From positions 1-20,938 of the forward strand of contig JAGLRY010000001.1 in assembly GCA_023135995.1 (NCBI GenBank): a DNA stretch of 20,938 nt, in the 5' to 3' direction. Source of the DNA: Candidatus Aminicenantota bacterium (GTDB lineage: Bacteria > Acidobacteriota > Aminicenantia > Aminicenantales > Aminicenantaceae). Position 1 is the stretch's first letter; the number at the start of each line of letters is the position of its first letter. Shown here piece by piece: positions 1-8,481 of this stretch. The notes under the pieces were generated by a model. The model saw only the letters and a list, made by a program, of their open reading frames with translations, had not been told where the DNA came from and ran no database searches. The translations under genes were made by a program, and so were the position numbers.

Positions 1-63
1 AGGACCCACCATTGTAAACTAATTTTTTTTGAGAATAAAGTTTATTGCTTCACTGGGATGTGC

Positions 64-84
64 TAACCTGAATAATCCAGGTTA
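64..84. repeat. Short inverted repeat containing GAATAATCC
   Basis: A 7-bp inverted repeat, TAACCTG / CAGGTTA, flanks the loop AATAATC. It sits just upstream of the first gene and overlaps nothing coding that I trust. Its core resembles the ACCTGAATTATTCA repeats at 14042 and 14261, so it may be a remnant of the same intergenic element. A role as operator or leader hairpin is equally possible. Confidence 0.4.
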
Positions 85-97
85 AATGGAGAAATAG

Positions 98-268
98 AGA
101 ACGAGGAAAAGTCCTATTATTTTACGCACAAGATCTCTTCTTCTATTTCTTCTTGAAGTCGGAGCACTGGCTTCTTACGTTTGGAATCGCTGCGTTTACG
201 ACGGGGTTGCCGAGAAAGGGAATTCTCCTCTTTTTTTCATCATAACCTACCTGGGAATAGCTATTCTG
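98..268 (+). other. Probable N-terminal extension of the membrane glycosyltransferase gene
   Basis: The frame of the 269-2539 gene stays open upstream to a TAG at 95-97, with no ATG, GTG or TTG between 98 and 268. The translation nevertheless reads like the start of a membrane protein: a basic stretch, then RTRSLLLFLLEVGALASYVW, then a second hydrophobic segment that runs straight through the GTG at 269. Starting at 269 would cut that helix in half. Possible starts are ATT at 116 or 119, with GAGG at 103-106 placed 9 nt before the first, or an ATG at 86 interrupted after three codons by the TAG. I infer that translation begins in this stretch, but the start codon is unresolved. Confidence 0.5.
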
Positions 269-2539
269 GTGGGCTGCATCCTTTACTCAATTCTTGTCCT
301 ATACACTCGTTTTATGGCCCTTCACGCCCAGCTAGAGCAAAAAGCCTTGATACATCCCCAATTGATCACCCTTACGCCTATCCTTTTCCTCTCCCTGACC
401 TTCTTCGAACATTTTGTCTATTTGAGAGACATTCAGGGAGTATTGCTTCTCGTTTCCGTTCTCGGCACGGCCTATATGCAGTATTCCTTTTGGGAGAACC
501 TGATCAAAAGCTCTTCTGAAGGCTCTGTGGTGGCAAAAAAATGGAAGGCCTTCCAGCAGCGGATTCTTAAACCTAAAAAAGCTTCTCTCTACGTGTTGCT
601 CCTCTCCCTCGGAATTTACACCCTTTATGCATCTGGAGTGATCTTTCCTGCCCATCCGATAACAGGGGACGAGCCCCATTACCTTTTGATCACACACAGC
701 CTGCTCTCAGACGGCGACGTCAACCTCTTCAATAACTACAGGGATAAAGACTACCTTCAATTCTATCCGGGAGAACTGGAATCCCATGCCCGCCCCGGGA
801 AAAAGGGCCATGGATACGAGTATTCCAAACACACCCCCGGTCTTCCGTTGCTGCTTGTTCCCTCTTACTTCATAGGGAAAAAACTGGGCGGAGTTGTCTC
901 ACACCTGGCTCACAATCCCACCCGCCAACAGCAGATCCTTATTTTCACACTCCGTGTCTCTATGGGCTTGCTCACAGCCCTGTTGTGCTGGATCTTCTTC
1001 CTCTTTGCGCGAGACCTCACAAAAAACCAGAACGTTGCACTCCTCTCGTGGTTCATCTTTACACTGACATCCCCGCTTGTCTTCTATTCACATCTGATCT
1101 ATCCGGAAATCCCTGCTTCTCTCATAATGATCGTGGTCCTGTATCGTGTCCTATCGTCAAAACGCCTCTCGTCTTCAACTTTCCTCTGGATCAGTCTAGG
1201 AATAGCCCTTTTTCCCTGGCTAGGAGTCAAATACATCATCCTGTCAGTGGGTCTTCTTGGGATCGTATTCGTCAGCATCTGGAAATCCGGTCGGATGAAA
1301 GGAACAAACATCTTCCTGTTTTTTGCACCGCTTTTTCTCTCTTCAGGATTTTTCCTTTTTTACCTCTGGTCGCTTTACGGCAATATCTGGCCCTCCTCTC
1401 TTTACAGAGGTTTCCGCCCTTTAGAATCCGGATTTTTTTTGCCGATCTTCCACTTCAATGCCAGCGAGTTCTTTCGATGCGGCTTGAGCTATCTTTTTGA
1501 TCAGAGGATAGGGATCTTCCCCTATTCTCTTATCTACCTGATTTTTATTCCCGGTGTTCTTCTTTTAGTCAAAAAAAAGAAGCAGAGCTTTCTTCCCCTT
1601 CTCGGAATATTGATCCTCTATGGGGGCTTCTGCTCATTGATTTATTACTGGGGAGGGTACTGCCCTCCAGGAAGAACTCTCCTTCCCGTTCTGTGGATCA
1701 TGGCTCTCTTTATGGCAGGAGCTTTGGCCTGGGGGAAAAACCGATATTCCGTCTCAGTCCAGAGAGGTCTTCTCTTCCTGAGCCTTGGCATCGTTTTTAT
1801 CTGTGCCAAAGAACCAAGGCTTCTCTATCATGACGCTCTCTCTGCCATCGGAAATCCCAGTGGGGCCTACAGCAACCTCTTGACTTCGCTCAGTAACAGT
1901 ATAGTCAACCTTCGGATTACAGTGCCCTCCTTGATAAACAAAGATCATATCGTGTGGACTCCCTTGATATTCTGGTTGTTCGCTTTTTCTCTCATCTGTT
2001 TCCTTTTCCTAAAAAAAGAGACTCGGGCCACTCCCGATAAAGGGAACCTTAAAAGATCTGTTTTAGCTGTCTTCCTGTGTTCATCACTTTTTTTGGCCTA
2101 CACATTCTTCGATATCCATCTCGATAAGGCACATGTTTTTGCAGACAAACCATACACGCTGTATTTCCAGGACACCAATAATTATGGACAGGAACTGGAG
2201 GGTTTTTGGACCCGGGGACGGTTGGCATCAGATGTATTGGTAAAGACTCAAACGCGTGTTTCGAACATTCGCGTGTCGCTATCTAGTCCCGTCCCAGGGA
2301 AGACGACAATCCGTGTCGGGAGGGAGAAAAAAACTGTCCACAGGAGTCAAAAAGAGGGCCTGGAACAAACGCTCTTTTTCACTTCCCCAGTAGGATTTCC
2401 CCGGAGAGGCGGGTATCTTTACTCTATTCGGATTAAAGAAGACGGTGGCTTCCATCCTTACCGACTCGACCCCGGAATCCAGGACAACCGGCTCCTGGGC
2501 ATATTTGTCGAAATTGCCGTAGACATGGATATAAAGTAA
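269..2539 (+). CDS. Polytopic membrane protein, putative GT-C type glycosyltransferase
   Basis: The 756-residue protein (counted from a GTG at 269, probably too short; see 98-268) has many hydrophobic helices across roughly the first 620 residues and a soluble C-terminal tail of about 120 residues. After an early helix pair and one at about 106-126, a GDEPHYL motif (133-139) is followed by a conserved-looking loop containing NNYRDKDY and later HTPGLPLLLVP. An acidic first loop with a DE pair is typical of GT-C enzymes (PMT/GT39, ArnT/GT83), which move sugars from polyprenyl-phosphate donors onto acceptors outside the inner membrane. Donor and acceptor cannot be read from sequence. The gene stands alone on +, convergent with the methyltransferase 39 bases downstream. 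It could also be a membrane protein of another class with the same topology. Confidence 0.7.
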   Translation: MGCILYSILVLYTRFMALHAQLEQKALIHPQLITLTPILFLSLTFFEHFVYLRDIQGVLLLVSVLGTAYMQYSFWENLIKSSSEGSVVAKKWKAFQQRILKPKKASLYVLLLSLGIYTLYASGVIFPAHPITGDEPHYLLITHSLLSDGDVNLFNNYRDKDYLQFYPGELESHARPGKKGHGYEYSKHTPGLPLLLVPSYFIGKKLGGVVSHLAHNPTRQQQILIFTLRVSMGLLTALLCWIFFLFARDLTKNQNVALLSWFIFTLTSPLVFYSHLIYPEIPASLIMIVVLYRVLSSKRLSSSTFLWISLGIALFPWLGVKYIILSVGLLGIVFVSIWKSGRMKGTNIFLFFAPLFLSSGFFLFYLWSLYGNIWPSSLYRGFRPLESGFFLPIFHFNASEFFRCGLSYLFDQRIGIFPYSLIYLIFIPGVLLLVKKKKQSFLPLLGILILYGGFCSLIYYWGGYCPPGRTLLPVLWIMALFMAGALAWGKNRYSVSVQRGLLFLSLGIVFICAKEPRLLYHDALSAIGNPSGAYSNLLTSLSNSIVNLRITVPSLINKDHIVWTPLIFWLFAFSLICFLFLKKETRATPDKGNLKRSVLAVFLCSSLFLAYTFFDIHLDKAHVFADKPYTLYFQDTNNYGQELEGFWTRGRLASDVLVKTQTRVSNIRVSLSSPVPGKTTIRVGREKKTVHRSQKEGLEQTLFFTSPVGFPRRGGYLYSIRIKEDGGFHPYRLDPGIQDNRLLGIFVEIAVDMDIK

Positions 2540-2578
2540 AATCTCAAGCGCTGATGAAGTTAGAGAATAATCCATCTC

Positions 2579-3400
2579 TTAACCGGGTTTTTGGACCGCG
2601 CTGGCGATAAGGTAGCCATGACGCCTCAAAGAGGGGAATGTCCTGTAGAGGTAAAAAAAGGGACGGATGAGTGGGGCCATGAGAAAAGACGCCTTTGGCC
2701 AATTCACGTGAACGAAGAGGTCAAGCATCCTGAGGGATCCGGGCATGAATAGAATGCCGCTCCTTCCAAGAACCTCGAATCCCACATCCTCTAACATGCG
2801 CTCCAGCTGTCTCATGCTGAACGATTTCTCGTATCCGTAGCCATACAAGTTCAACCAGTAGAGGAAGGTCACCATCAAAGGCCGGAGAAAGGGGTCCCAT
2901 TTGTTCGGCACTCCGATGACCGCCCGGCCTCCTTTTTTCAACACCCGATAGATCTCCACAAGAGCCTGTCTGTATTCCTTAAAATGTTCGATCGTGCCCA
3001 TGCTGTAGATATAGTCAAAGGACTCATCGCTAAAAGCGATCTGACGCAAGTCTGAGACGATGATGCCACACTTGAGTGAGGATCGCCGAAAAAGGTCTTG
3101 GGTGTCCTTCACAACAGGGTAGGCAATATCGAGCCCGAAGACCTCAGCACCCTGGTCAGCAGCCCATTTCAGGATTCGAGTGTTTTTCGACTCATCCCAG
3201 AGGTCCGTTTTAAATACCCTTTTTCCCTTCAAATGGGGGAGGCACGACTCAAACAGAGTCCGCTCACACTCAAAATAGTACTTGGTGGAAGGGGCTCCGT
3301 GAAAAGCAGGCATGGATTCCCCTATCCCGTCCCAAAACGACCGGAAGCTCGAATTTTGAGATTTATTCTTCTGTGGAGAATGAGATGGTTCCGTCCCCAA
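2579..3400 (-). CDS. Class I SAM-dependent methyltransferase (Methyltransf_11 type)
   Basis: The frame is open to a TTG at 3469 (296 residues). I prefer the TTG at 3398-3400 (273 residues), because GGGAGG lies 11 nt before it and the sequence before it is Lys/Arg-rich with no SD at 3469. The body has the class I order: strand 1 RVFKTDLWDESKNT, acidic strand-2 end GLDI, VSDLRQIAFSDESFDYIYS, then the GTIEHF and VLKKGGRAVIGVPN segments typical of UbiE-like enzymes. The usual glycine-rich motif I (GxGxG) is replaced by KTDLWDES. The C-terminal third is rich in aromatic residues and could touch the membrane or a lipid substrate. It follows the ABC exporter genes on the same strand after a 121-nt gap. 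Substrate unknown; lipid, quinone or glycan methylation are all possible. Confidence 0.75.
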   Translation of the reverse strand: MGTEPSHSPQKNKSQNSSFRSFWDGIGESMPAFHGAPSTKYYFECERTLFESCLPHLKGKRVFKTDLWDESKNTRILKWAADQGAEVFGLDIAYPVVKDTQDLFRRSSLKCGIIVSDLRQIAFSDESFDYIYSMGTIEHFKEYRQALVEIYRVLKKGGRAVIGVPNKWDPFLRPLMVTFLYWLNLYGYGYEKSFSMRQLERMLEDVGFEVLGRSGILFMPGSLRMLDLFVHVNWPKASFLMAPLIRPFFYLYRTFPSLRRHGYLIASAVQKPG

Positions 3401-3411
3401 TGTCGTGAATG

Positions 3412-3417
3412 CCTCCC
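3412..3417 (-). promoter_or_regulatory. Shine-Dalgarno GGGAGG deciding the methyltransferase start
   Basis: GGGAGG on the minus strand lies 11 nt before the TTG at 3398-3400. No comparable site precedes the longer TTG start at 3469. The spacing is slightly long, so the assignment is moderate. Confidence 0.45.
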
Positions 3418-3521
3418 TTAAAAAGATTTTTTTTGCTGTGGTCCCGGAGGATCTCTTTGGCCATCGCAACTTTTCTGGTAAGAATTGGAGTCAATGCCTT
3501 GTCGAATGGATCACCGTTATA

Positions 3522-4907
3522 TCAATCATGCCGGAGGGCGACAACAGGGTCCACACGGGCCGCCCGGACGGCCGGGTATATCCCGGAAACGAGGCTCACT
3601 ACAACAGCAAATAACACGGCGCCCAAACACAACCACCAAGGGAAGTTGAAATAGTCGATGAAGGGAACACCCTGCTTCGCTAAAAAGTAGTTGATGATCC
3701 TGTTAATGAGTCCGCTAACCACCCAACCCAGTGCCAACCCAAATACCCCTCCGAAAAAACCGATCACGCTGGATTCAAAGAAAAAAATCTTTTTGATGTC
3801 TCCATCGCCCGCACCAACCGCCTTCATGATCCCGATCTCTGAATATCTCTCCAGGATGGACATCACCATGGTGTTCATGATCCCCAGAGAAGCAACGACG
3901 ATGGCGATCATCCCCACAGCCGCAAGGATCATATCCATAAAGAGGAATCCTGTCCGGATCTCCTCGAATTGATCGATCAGGGCGAACGTCCGGTAGCCCA
4001 TCTCCTGAACCTTGGTTTTGACGGCATTCACAAACGCCGGGGATTCAACTTTGATATTCACCACCGAATATCCGAGATTTTGCTCTGTCCGTCTGAAAAA
4101 ATCCCACATGTTGGTGAAGGGTAGTTTTTTCATCCGCTCAGATGTCCCACGAGGGATGAACACATCACTGCGAAGCGGAGTGGGACTGCCGAATCCCATC
4201 CTGCCGGTTATGCCTACGATCGTGAATTCGTAATCCTCTTTTGCAATGGGGAGATTTTCTCCCTGTATCATTGAGGCCAGGTTCATAGGGTTGAAGTTCG
4301 AAAAATCCAAGATAAGGGTAGAGATACGCACCTTTTGCCCGATGGCGGTATCGAGGTCTTTAAGCCCAATCCTGCGGAGGAGAGAATCGCTGATGATCAA
4401 GGAATCCTCCTCATCGGACACATACGCCTTCCCAGCACGTAAGCTCATCAACGTGGACTGAGCAAACTCAGCGGGGAGGACCTGGATGAGGCTAAACACT
4501 TGCTCCTCATTGGCTCTCACCTCAGCCGGAAATCGGATATCCGGGAAAACAGACTCTACGCCCTTAATACTTCGGAGTGCGGCGATGACTTCATCATCCA
4601 GAGGTTTAGGCTCTGAGCCCTTCACCTCTTCTTGACTATCACGAGACCTGCCCCTCTGTCTTTGACCCCTAGGGGAACGACCTCCGAATCCCAGAGGATT
4701 AAAAGACTCGGAAAATACGGTGATATAGTTAAAAAGCTCCAAATTCTCGAATTGATCCGAGACGTTTTTCTGCATCCCCTTGCCGAAGGAGACCATGGCC
4801 ACAAGGGCTCCTATACCGATGATGACGCCGAAAATCGTCAAAAAGGTCCTGAGTTTTCTCTTCCACAGGTTCGAAAAAGACAGGTCGACGTAATCAATGA
4901 GCTTCAT
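3522..4907 (-). CDS. ABC exporter permease, MacB/LolCE (FtsX) family
   Basis: The 461-residue protein has the four-helix MacB layout. One N-terminal helix lies at about 20-43 (LRTFLTIFGVIIGIGALVAM) and is preceded by a basic cytoplasmic segment. A large extracytoplasmic MacB_PCD-like domain follows at about 45-320, then three helices at about 320-348, 374-402 and 424-447. The FtsX loop ERYSEIGIMKAVGAG (353-367) that contacts the ATPase and the end motif YPAVRAARVDPVVAL are both present. Residues 77-102 form an unusual Arg/Ser/Gly-rich linker. Start ATG overlaps the ATPase stop as ATGA, so the two are translationally coupled. Family members export lipoproteins, peptides, antibiotics or act as mechanotransmitters. 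No MacA-like or TolC-like partner is in the window, so the substrate is open. Confidence 0.9.
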   Translation of the reverse strand: MKLIDYVDLSFSNLWKRKLRTFLTIFGVIIGIGALVAMVSFGKGMQKNVSDQFENLELFNYITVFSESFNPLGFGGRSPRGQRQRGRSRDSQEEVKGSEPKPLDDEVIAALRSIKGVESVFPDIRFPAEVRANEEQVFSLIQVLPAEFAQSTLMSLRAGKAYVSDEEDSLIISDSLLRRIGLKDLDTAIGQKVRISTLILDFSNFNPMNLASMIQGENLPIAKEDYEFTIVGITGRMGFGSPTPLRSDVFIPRGTSERMKKLPFTNMWDFFRRTEQNLGYSVVNIKVESPAFVNAVKTKVQEMGYRTFALIDQFEEIRTGFLFMDMILAAVGMIAIVVASLGIMNTMVMSILERYSEIGIMKAVGAGDGDIKKIFFFESSVIGFFGGVFGLALGWVVSGLINRIINYFLAKQGVPFIDYFNFPWWLCLGAVLFAVVVSLVSGIYPAVRAARVDPVVALRHD

Positions 4908-5602
4908 TTCAGTTGTTCCTTGACCTTTACTTCTCCATCAAAAAGCCGAATGATCTCATCACAGTGCTCCTTCAACAGGGCTTCTTCATGGGAGACCATG
5001 ATAACAGTCAGGCCTTGCTCTCTGTTGATCGTGGCCAAGAGCCCGACAATTTCGCTCGAGGTCTGACTGTCCAGGTTTCCTGTCGGCTCATCGGCCAAGA
5101 TTATCTTGGGTGAATTGACAAGGGCCCGCGCGATGGCCACTCTCTGTTGCTCTCCGCCGGATAGTTCAGAAGGCCGATGCTCCTTGCGAGAAGACAGGCC
5201 AACTCTATCCAAGAAAACCGAGGCTTGTTCCCTTCTCTCTTTTTTACTCACTCCGGCAAACAGAAGAGGCAAACTCACATTCTCCACAGCAGAAAAAAAG
5301 GGGATGAGGTTGAAGGACTGGAAGATCATCCCCACATCATGTCTTCTGTAACGAGCCAGTTCGTTCTTGTCCTTTCGGGAGATCAGCTCTCCCTCAAATT
5401 CGATAGATCCCGATGTGGGCGAATCCAGACCCCCCAAAAGATTCATCAACGTGGACTTCCCGGAGCCCGAAGAGCCAGCCACTCCGATAAATGTCCCCTT
5501 TCCGACGGCAAGGTCCACATCTTTTAAGGCGGTGACTTCGATCTTTCCGGAGGAATAAACCTTTGTCAGTTTCTGGGCTTGAATGATCGGGGCTTTTGTC
5601 AT
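4904..5602 (-). CDS. ABC exporter ATP-binding protein (MacB/LolD type)
   Basis: The frame extends to a TTG at 5659, but the ATG at 5600-5602 fits the family N-terminus (TKAPIIQAQKLTKVY) and gives 232 residues, the usual length. All nucleotide-binding motifs are intact: Walker A GSSGSGKST (43-51), Q-loop around Q95, signature LSGGEQQR (147-154), Walker B IILADE (167-172), D-loop NLD, and H-loop H205. It should power the FtsX-type permease encoded immediately downstream, with which its stop overlaps by ATGA. The Shine-Dalgarno is weak. The gene is divergent from the kinase-like gene at 5758. Substrate cannot be deduced from the ATPase. Confidence 0.93.
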   Translation of the reverse strand: MTKAPIIQAQKLTKVYSSGKIEVTALKDVDLAVGKGTFIGVAGSSGSGKSTLMNLLGGLDSPTSGSIEFEGELISRKDKNELARYRRHDVGMIFQSFNLIPFFSAVENVSLPLLFAGVSKKERREQASVFLDRVGLSSRKEHRPSELSGGEQQRVAIARALVNSPKIILADEPTGNLDSQTSSEIVGLLATINREQGLTVIMVSHEEALLKEHCDEIIRLFDGEVKVKEQLK

Positions 5603-5652
5603 CTCTAATAGCCTATCTCTCGGGCAATAAAATTTCAAGACCATACTATAAA

Positions 5653-5681
5653 TTGACAATGAATCCTTGCTCTGATATAAG
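5653..5681 (+). promoter_or_regulatory. Sigma-70 type promoter for the kinase-like gene
   Basis: TTGACA (5653-5658), a 17-nt spacer and TATAAG (5676-5681) give 11 of 12 consensus positions at ideal spacing. Transcription would begin near 5688, leaving a leader of about 70 nt before the ATG at 5758. It lies in the divergent gap and overlaps the long alternative (TTG 5659) start of the ABC ATPase, which argues further for the ATG at 5602. Confidence 0.75.
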
Positions 5682-5757
5682 CTTTTCTTTAGGCGCCCAG
5701 AGAAATCCCCGAAGATAAGATAGAGGGCAAGGTTGTATCCCCGCTTAGGGTAAAAGA

Positions 5758-8277
5758 ATGGCAGAGGATTACTCGGTTCAAACCATCAGAGATCTTGAGG
5801 ATCTCTTCGATCAACAGAAGATCCTTCGTCCCATACGTCTGCGTCGATACGAGCAGGGCGCAGAGCTCACATACGACATTAAGGGAGTTGTTCCCGCCAA
5901 ACTTGGGCGGGTGAAACTCGTTGTAGAGAAATTTATCGGCGGAGGATATGCAGGACAAGTCTATAAAGTGAAGGTTCTTGATATAGAGTCTTCGGAAGGA
6001 GGAGTCGAGGGGATCCAAGTGGGGGAGACCTATGCGATGAAAATCCTCATTCCCCCCTCAGGATTTGCCCGGTTATTCCGCAATATGATCTATGCATTAG
6101 CGTTTCAAGGCCCCTTCTCCCTACAGGGGAATCCGGCTGCGGCCAGGGCTGGAGCGATATGGCAGAAATTTCTCCGAAGAGGAACAAAAATACGGTTCGA
6201 CTCTGAGCGAGCTGTTGTGGATATCCATGCCACATTTATCGACTCGGCACTGGGAAGTTGCGGAGAGATCAGCGAATGGATCGACGGCCGGATGTGGCGC
6301 TTCGAGGTGGATGACGACCTGGATGCCCGATCCCGCTGGAAAGTGGGAGATCCTGAAGACAATATCGGCTCACCCGAATACCGGGCCAAGAAAACCTTCA
6401 TGATCCGATTCGTCGAACTCATGCATGAGATGGGGGCGCTGGAACTTGCCCGCCAGTACGAATGGGCCACCTGTAAAAGCCAACCCAACGCCCTCAAACG
6501 ACTGGAGAGCGATCCCTCCCCCAACGAAGGACATGTGGCTGTAGATTTCCGGGCGGGCCTGGCACTACTCCCTTTTCTCCCCATGTGTCCAGCAGATTTT
6601 AAGCTGATCTTTAAGGGTATAGCCCGCGGTAGCTGGGTGCAGTTCGACCGGGGAAATCTGGAAAAACTCGAAAACTTCATAAAGAACAACCCAGAGTCTT
6701 TTGAAGACGTGAGCGAAGCCTTTGAAGAGCTCAAGGAAAACGAGAGAATCTACCGGGATTCTCTTCCGGATATCACCCACCACCACTTCCGCCTGCTCTT
6801 CAGTCCAAAACTCTGGTCTTCTATACTGAAGGGGAGCATAACGAGCTGGAGAGTTCGCAATCATATCGATTATGAGCATTCTGAAAACCTCACAAAAAAC
6901 AGATTCCTTACTCTTATTTTTTATCTGCTTGGACTCATCCCGTTTCTGGGAAAATTCATAAGAAAGATCTGGGGGCGTGAGGATTACAAAAAACATTATG
7001 CCCGGCTATTCAGCAATCTTTCTTATTTCCTCCGGGTGGGGCGCGCCCGAATCGCGGAAACCCTCATCCGGTGGCACAGAGCAGGCCGTATCGATGCAGA
7101 GCGAGCTCAAAAATTGAGCCGCTCCCCCTTAAGATTCTACGCCCATCTGCCGCTCAGTATTCTGCCGGCAAAGGTCCATAGGTTTTTTTCCGACAGGAGA
7201 TTTTTCCTCCGATCCTTGGACAACATCTTTGCCAGGCCTCTGCGGCTCTATTTTAAGGCAGAGGTCAGGGAAAAGTGGCTGCGAGAAACTGTGGTTCAAG
7301 GAAAAAACAAGGGTATGCTGACCGAAGAAGAAGCCGCACACATCACCTCTCAGCTCAAAGAACCCTTCATCCAGAAATACCTGAAAAGCCTGGCCGTCCA
7401 TGTGTGTACGGCCCCGGTGACGCAGATCGTGTCTGTCATCGTAGCCATCATCTACGTCAGGATGCATCCGGAGCTCTCATGGCAGGAATCCATGGTTCAT
7501 GCGGGTCTCATCCTGGGGCTGTTCCAGGTTATCCCTATCTCTCCGGGCTCTCTAGCTAGAGGTTTATATGTGACATTCCTCGTTCTCCGGGAACGGAATT
7601 TCACAGACTACAACATCGCATTCTACCTGAGCTTTTTCAAATACATCGGTTATCTGGCTTTCCCCATCCAGATGGCCTACCGTTATCCAGAACTCGCCCG
7701 ATTCATGGCGGGTCATTGGGCGACAAGTGCGGCGCACATCGTGCCTGTCTTTGGGGAGAGAGGGGCGTTACTGGAGCATGCAGTATTTGACCTCTTTTAC
7801 AACTATCCCTTAACCATCCAACGCCGCATCCAAAAACGGAGGGAGATCCGTGCCCGATTAAAACCAAGATATTGGCATGTGCCGTTGTGCGCCCTTGCGG
7901 GCACTGCACTGCTCGCGCTCACTGATTGGAGTACCCTCCAATGGAAAGGACACATCCCCACATTCGGAGATGTTTGGTGGCTCGCGATCTGGGTGCCTGT
8001 GCTCACGGCCATTCTGGTCTCGTCTTGGGCGGGTGGAGCACAACTTTCCCGGCGCATCCTGATGGGAGGTCTGAGTGGAGCATTGATCGGCCTTTTCTAC
8101 GCCATCCTCAATTCTGTCTTCATCGTTATTTTTAGCCCTGAAGCCGAACGGCTCGCATTTTCACAATTCTTCAGTCAAGCAGCTCCTTCTGCCCTGTGGA
8201 AGATGTTTATATTCACTCTTTTAGCCGTAATAGCCGTGCTCATCTTCGAAGCGAGGCCTTTGAGAAAAACTTCATAA
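5758..8277 (+). CDS. Kinase-like domain fused to polytopic membrane domain, function unknown
   Basis: The 839-residue protein starts at ATG with AGGG at 5747-5750. Its N-terminal ~330 residues read like a divergent protein-kinase fold. A glycine-rich loop GGGYAGQVY (61-69) precedes TYAMK with candidate ATP lysine K95. A hinge-like CGEISEWIDGR lies at 168-178, CKSQPN ending at N244 sits where HRDxxxxN would be, and AVDFRAG (261-267) resembles DFG with D263. The catalytic HxD is not evident, so it may be an atypical or dead kinase. Residues about 350-540 are basic and mostly soluble apart from a hydrophobic stretch at 384-403. From about 545, hydrophobic segments recur (545-567, 580-610, 620-640, 708-722, 738-757, 768-792, 812-829), with IPISPGSLARG at 593-601. 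I do not recognise the full architecture. It might be a lipid, glycan or signalling kinase, or a pseudokinase regulating its membrane half. Confidence 0.75.
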   Translation: MAEDYSVQTIRDLEDLFDQQKILRPIRLRRYEQGAELTYDIKGVVPAKLGRVKLVVEKFIGGGYAGQVYKVKVLDIESSEGGVEGIQVGETYAMKILIPPSGFARLFRNMIYALAFQGPFSLQGNPAAARAGAIWQKFLRRGTKIRFDSERAVVDIHATFIDSALGSCGEISEWIDGRMWRFEVDDDLDARSRWKVGDPEDNIGSPEYRAKKTFMIRFVELMHEMGALELARQYEWATCKSQPNALKRLESDPSPNEGHVAVDFRAGLALLPFLPMCPADFKLIFKGIARGSWVQFDRGNLEKLENFIKNNPESFEDVSEAFEELKENERIYRDSLPDITHHHFRLLFSPKLWSSILKGSITSWRVRNHIDYEHSENLTKNRFLTLIFYLLGLIPFLGKFIRKIWGREDYKKHYARLFSNLSYFLRVGRARIAETLIRWHRAGRIDAERAQKLSRSPLRFYAHLPLSILPAKVHRFFSDRRFFLRSLDNIFARPLRLYFKAEVREKWLRETVVQGKNKGMLTEEEAAHITSQLKEPFIQKYLKSLAVHVCTAPVTQIVSVIVAIIYVRMHPELSWQESMVHAGLILGLFQVIPISPGSLARGLYVTFLVLRERNFTDYNIAFYLSFFKYIGYLAFPIQMAYRYPELARFMAGHWATSAAHIVPVFGERGALLEHAVFDLFYNYPLTIQRRIQKRREIRARLKPRYWHVPLCALAGTALLALTDWSTLQWKGHIPTFGDVWWLAIWVPVLTAILVSSWAGGAQLSRRILMGGLSGALIGLFYAILNSVFIVIFSPEAERLAFSQFFSQAAPSALWKMFIFTLLAVIAVLIFEARPLRKTS

Positions 8278-8481
8278 GCTCATTATTTGTCACGAGATCC
8301 TTCCTGTGGACAACGCCACGAAGTGTTGGATTATCGAGAGGTTCAGTCGAGATCGTGACGCCGCCCCTAACCTTCCCAAGGATATGCCACTGCGCACAGA
8401 GGGAAGGGGCGGAGAGAGCTGCAGATTCAGAGCATACAGGATTGCTCAGAATCTCCAATACCCGAAATGATTTGAAACAGA
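8278..8481. other. Intergenic gap between convergent genes with one GC-rich inverted repeat
   Basis: The gap separates the kinase-like gene (+) from the CsgG-like gene (-). CCGCCCC (8361-8367) and CCTTCCC (8371-8377) can both pair with GGGAAGGGGCGG (8401-8412), giving a hairpin with a bulge. No T-run follows on either strand, so it is not a standard intrinsic terminator, though its place between convergent genes suits a transcription-ending role. No gene seen. Confidence 0.35.

Noticed and set aside
2562..2579. AGAGA/TCTCT hairpin between the convergent glycosyltransferase and methyltransferase genes
   Set aside because: Five AT-leaning pairs with an 8-nt loop and no T-run; too weak to call a terminator.
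3363..3464. 33-codon minus-strand frame starting with ATG at 3464 (MAKEILRDHSKKNLFKGG...) overlapping the methyltransferase N-terminus
   Set aside because: It looks somewhat protein-like, but it has no good Shine-Dalgarno, is very short, and shares its DNA with the methyltransferase frame. A frameshift linking the two cannot be shown from one sequence.
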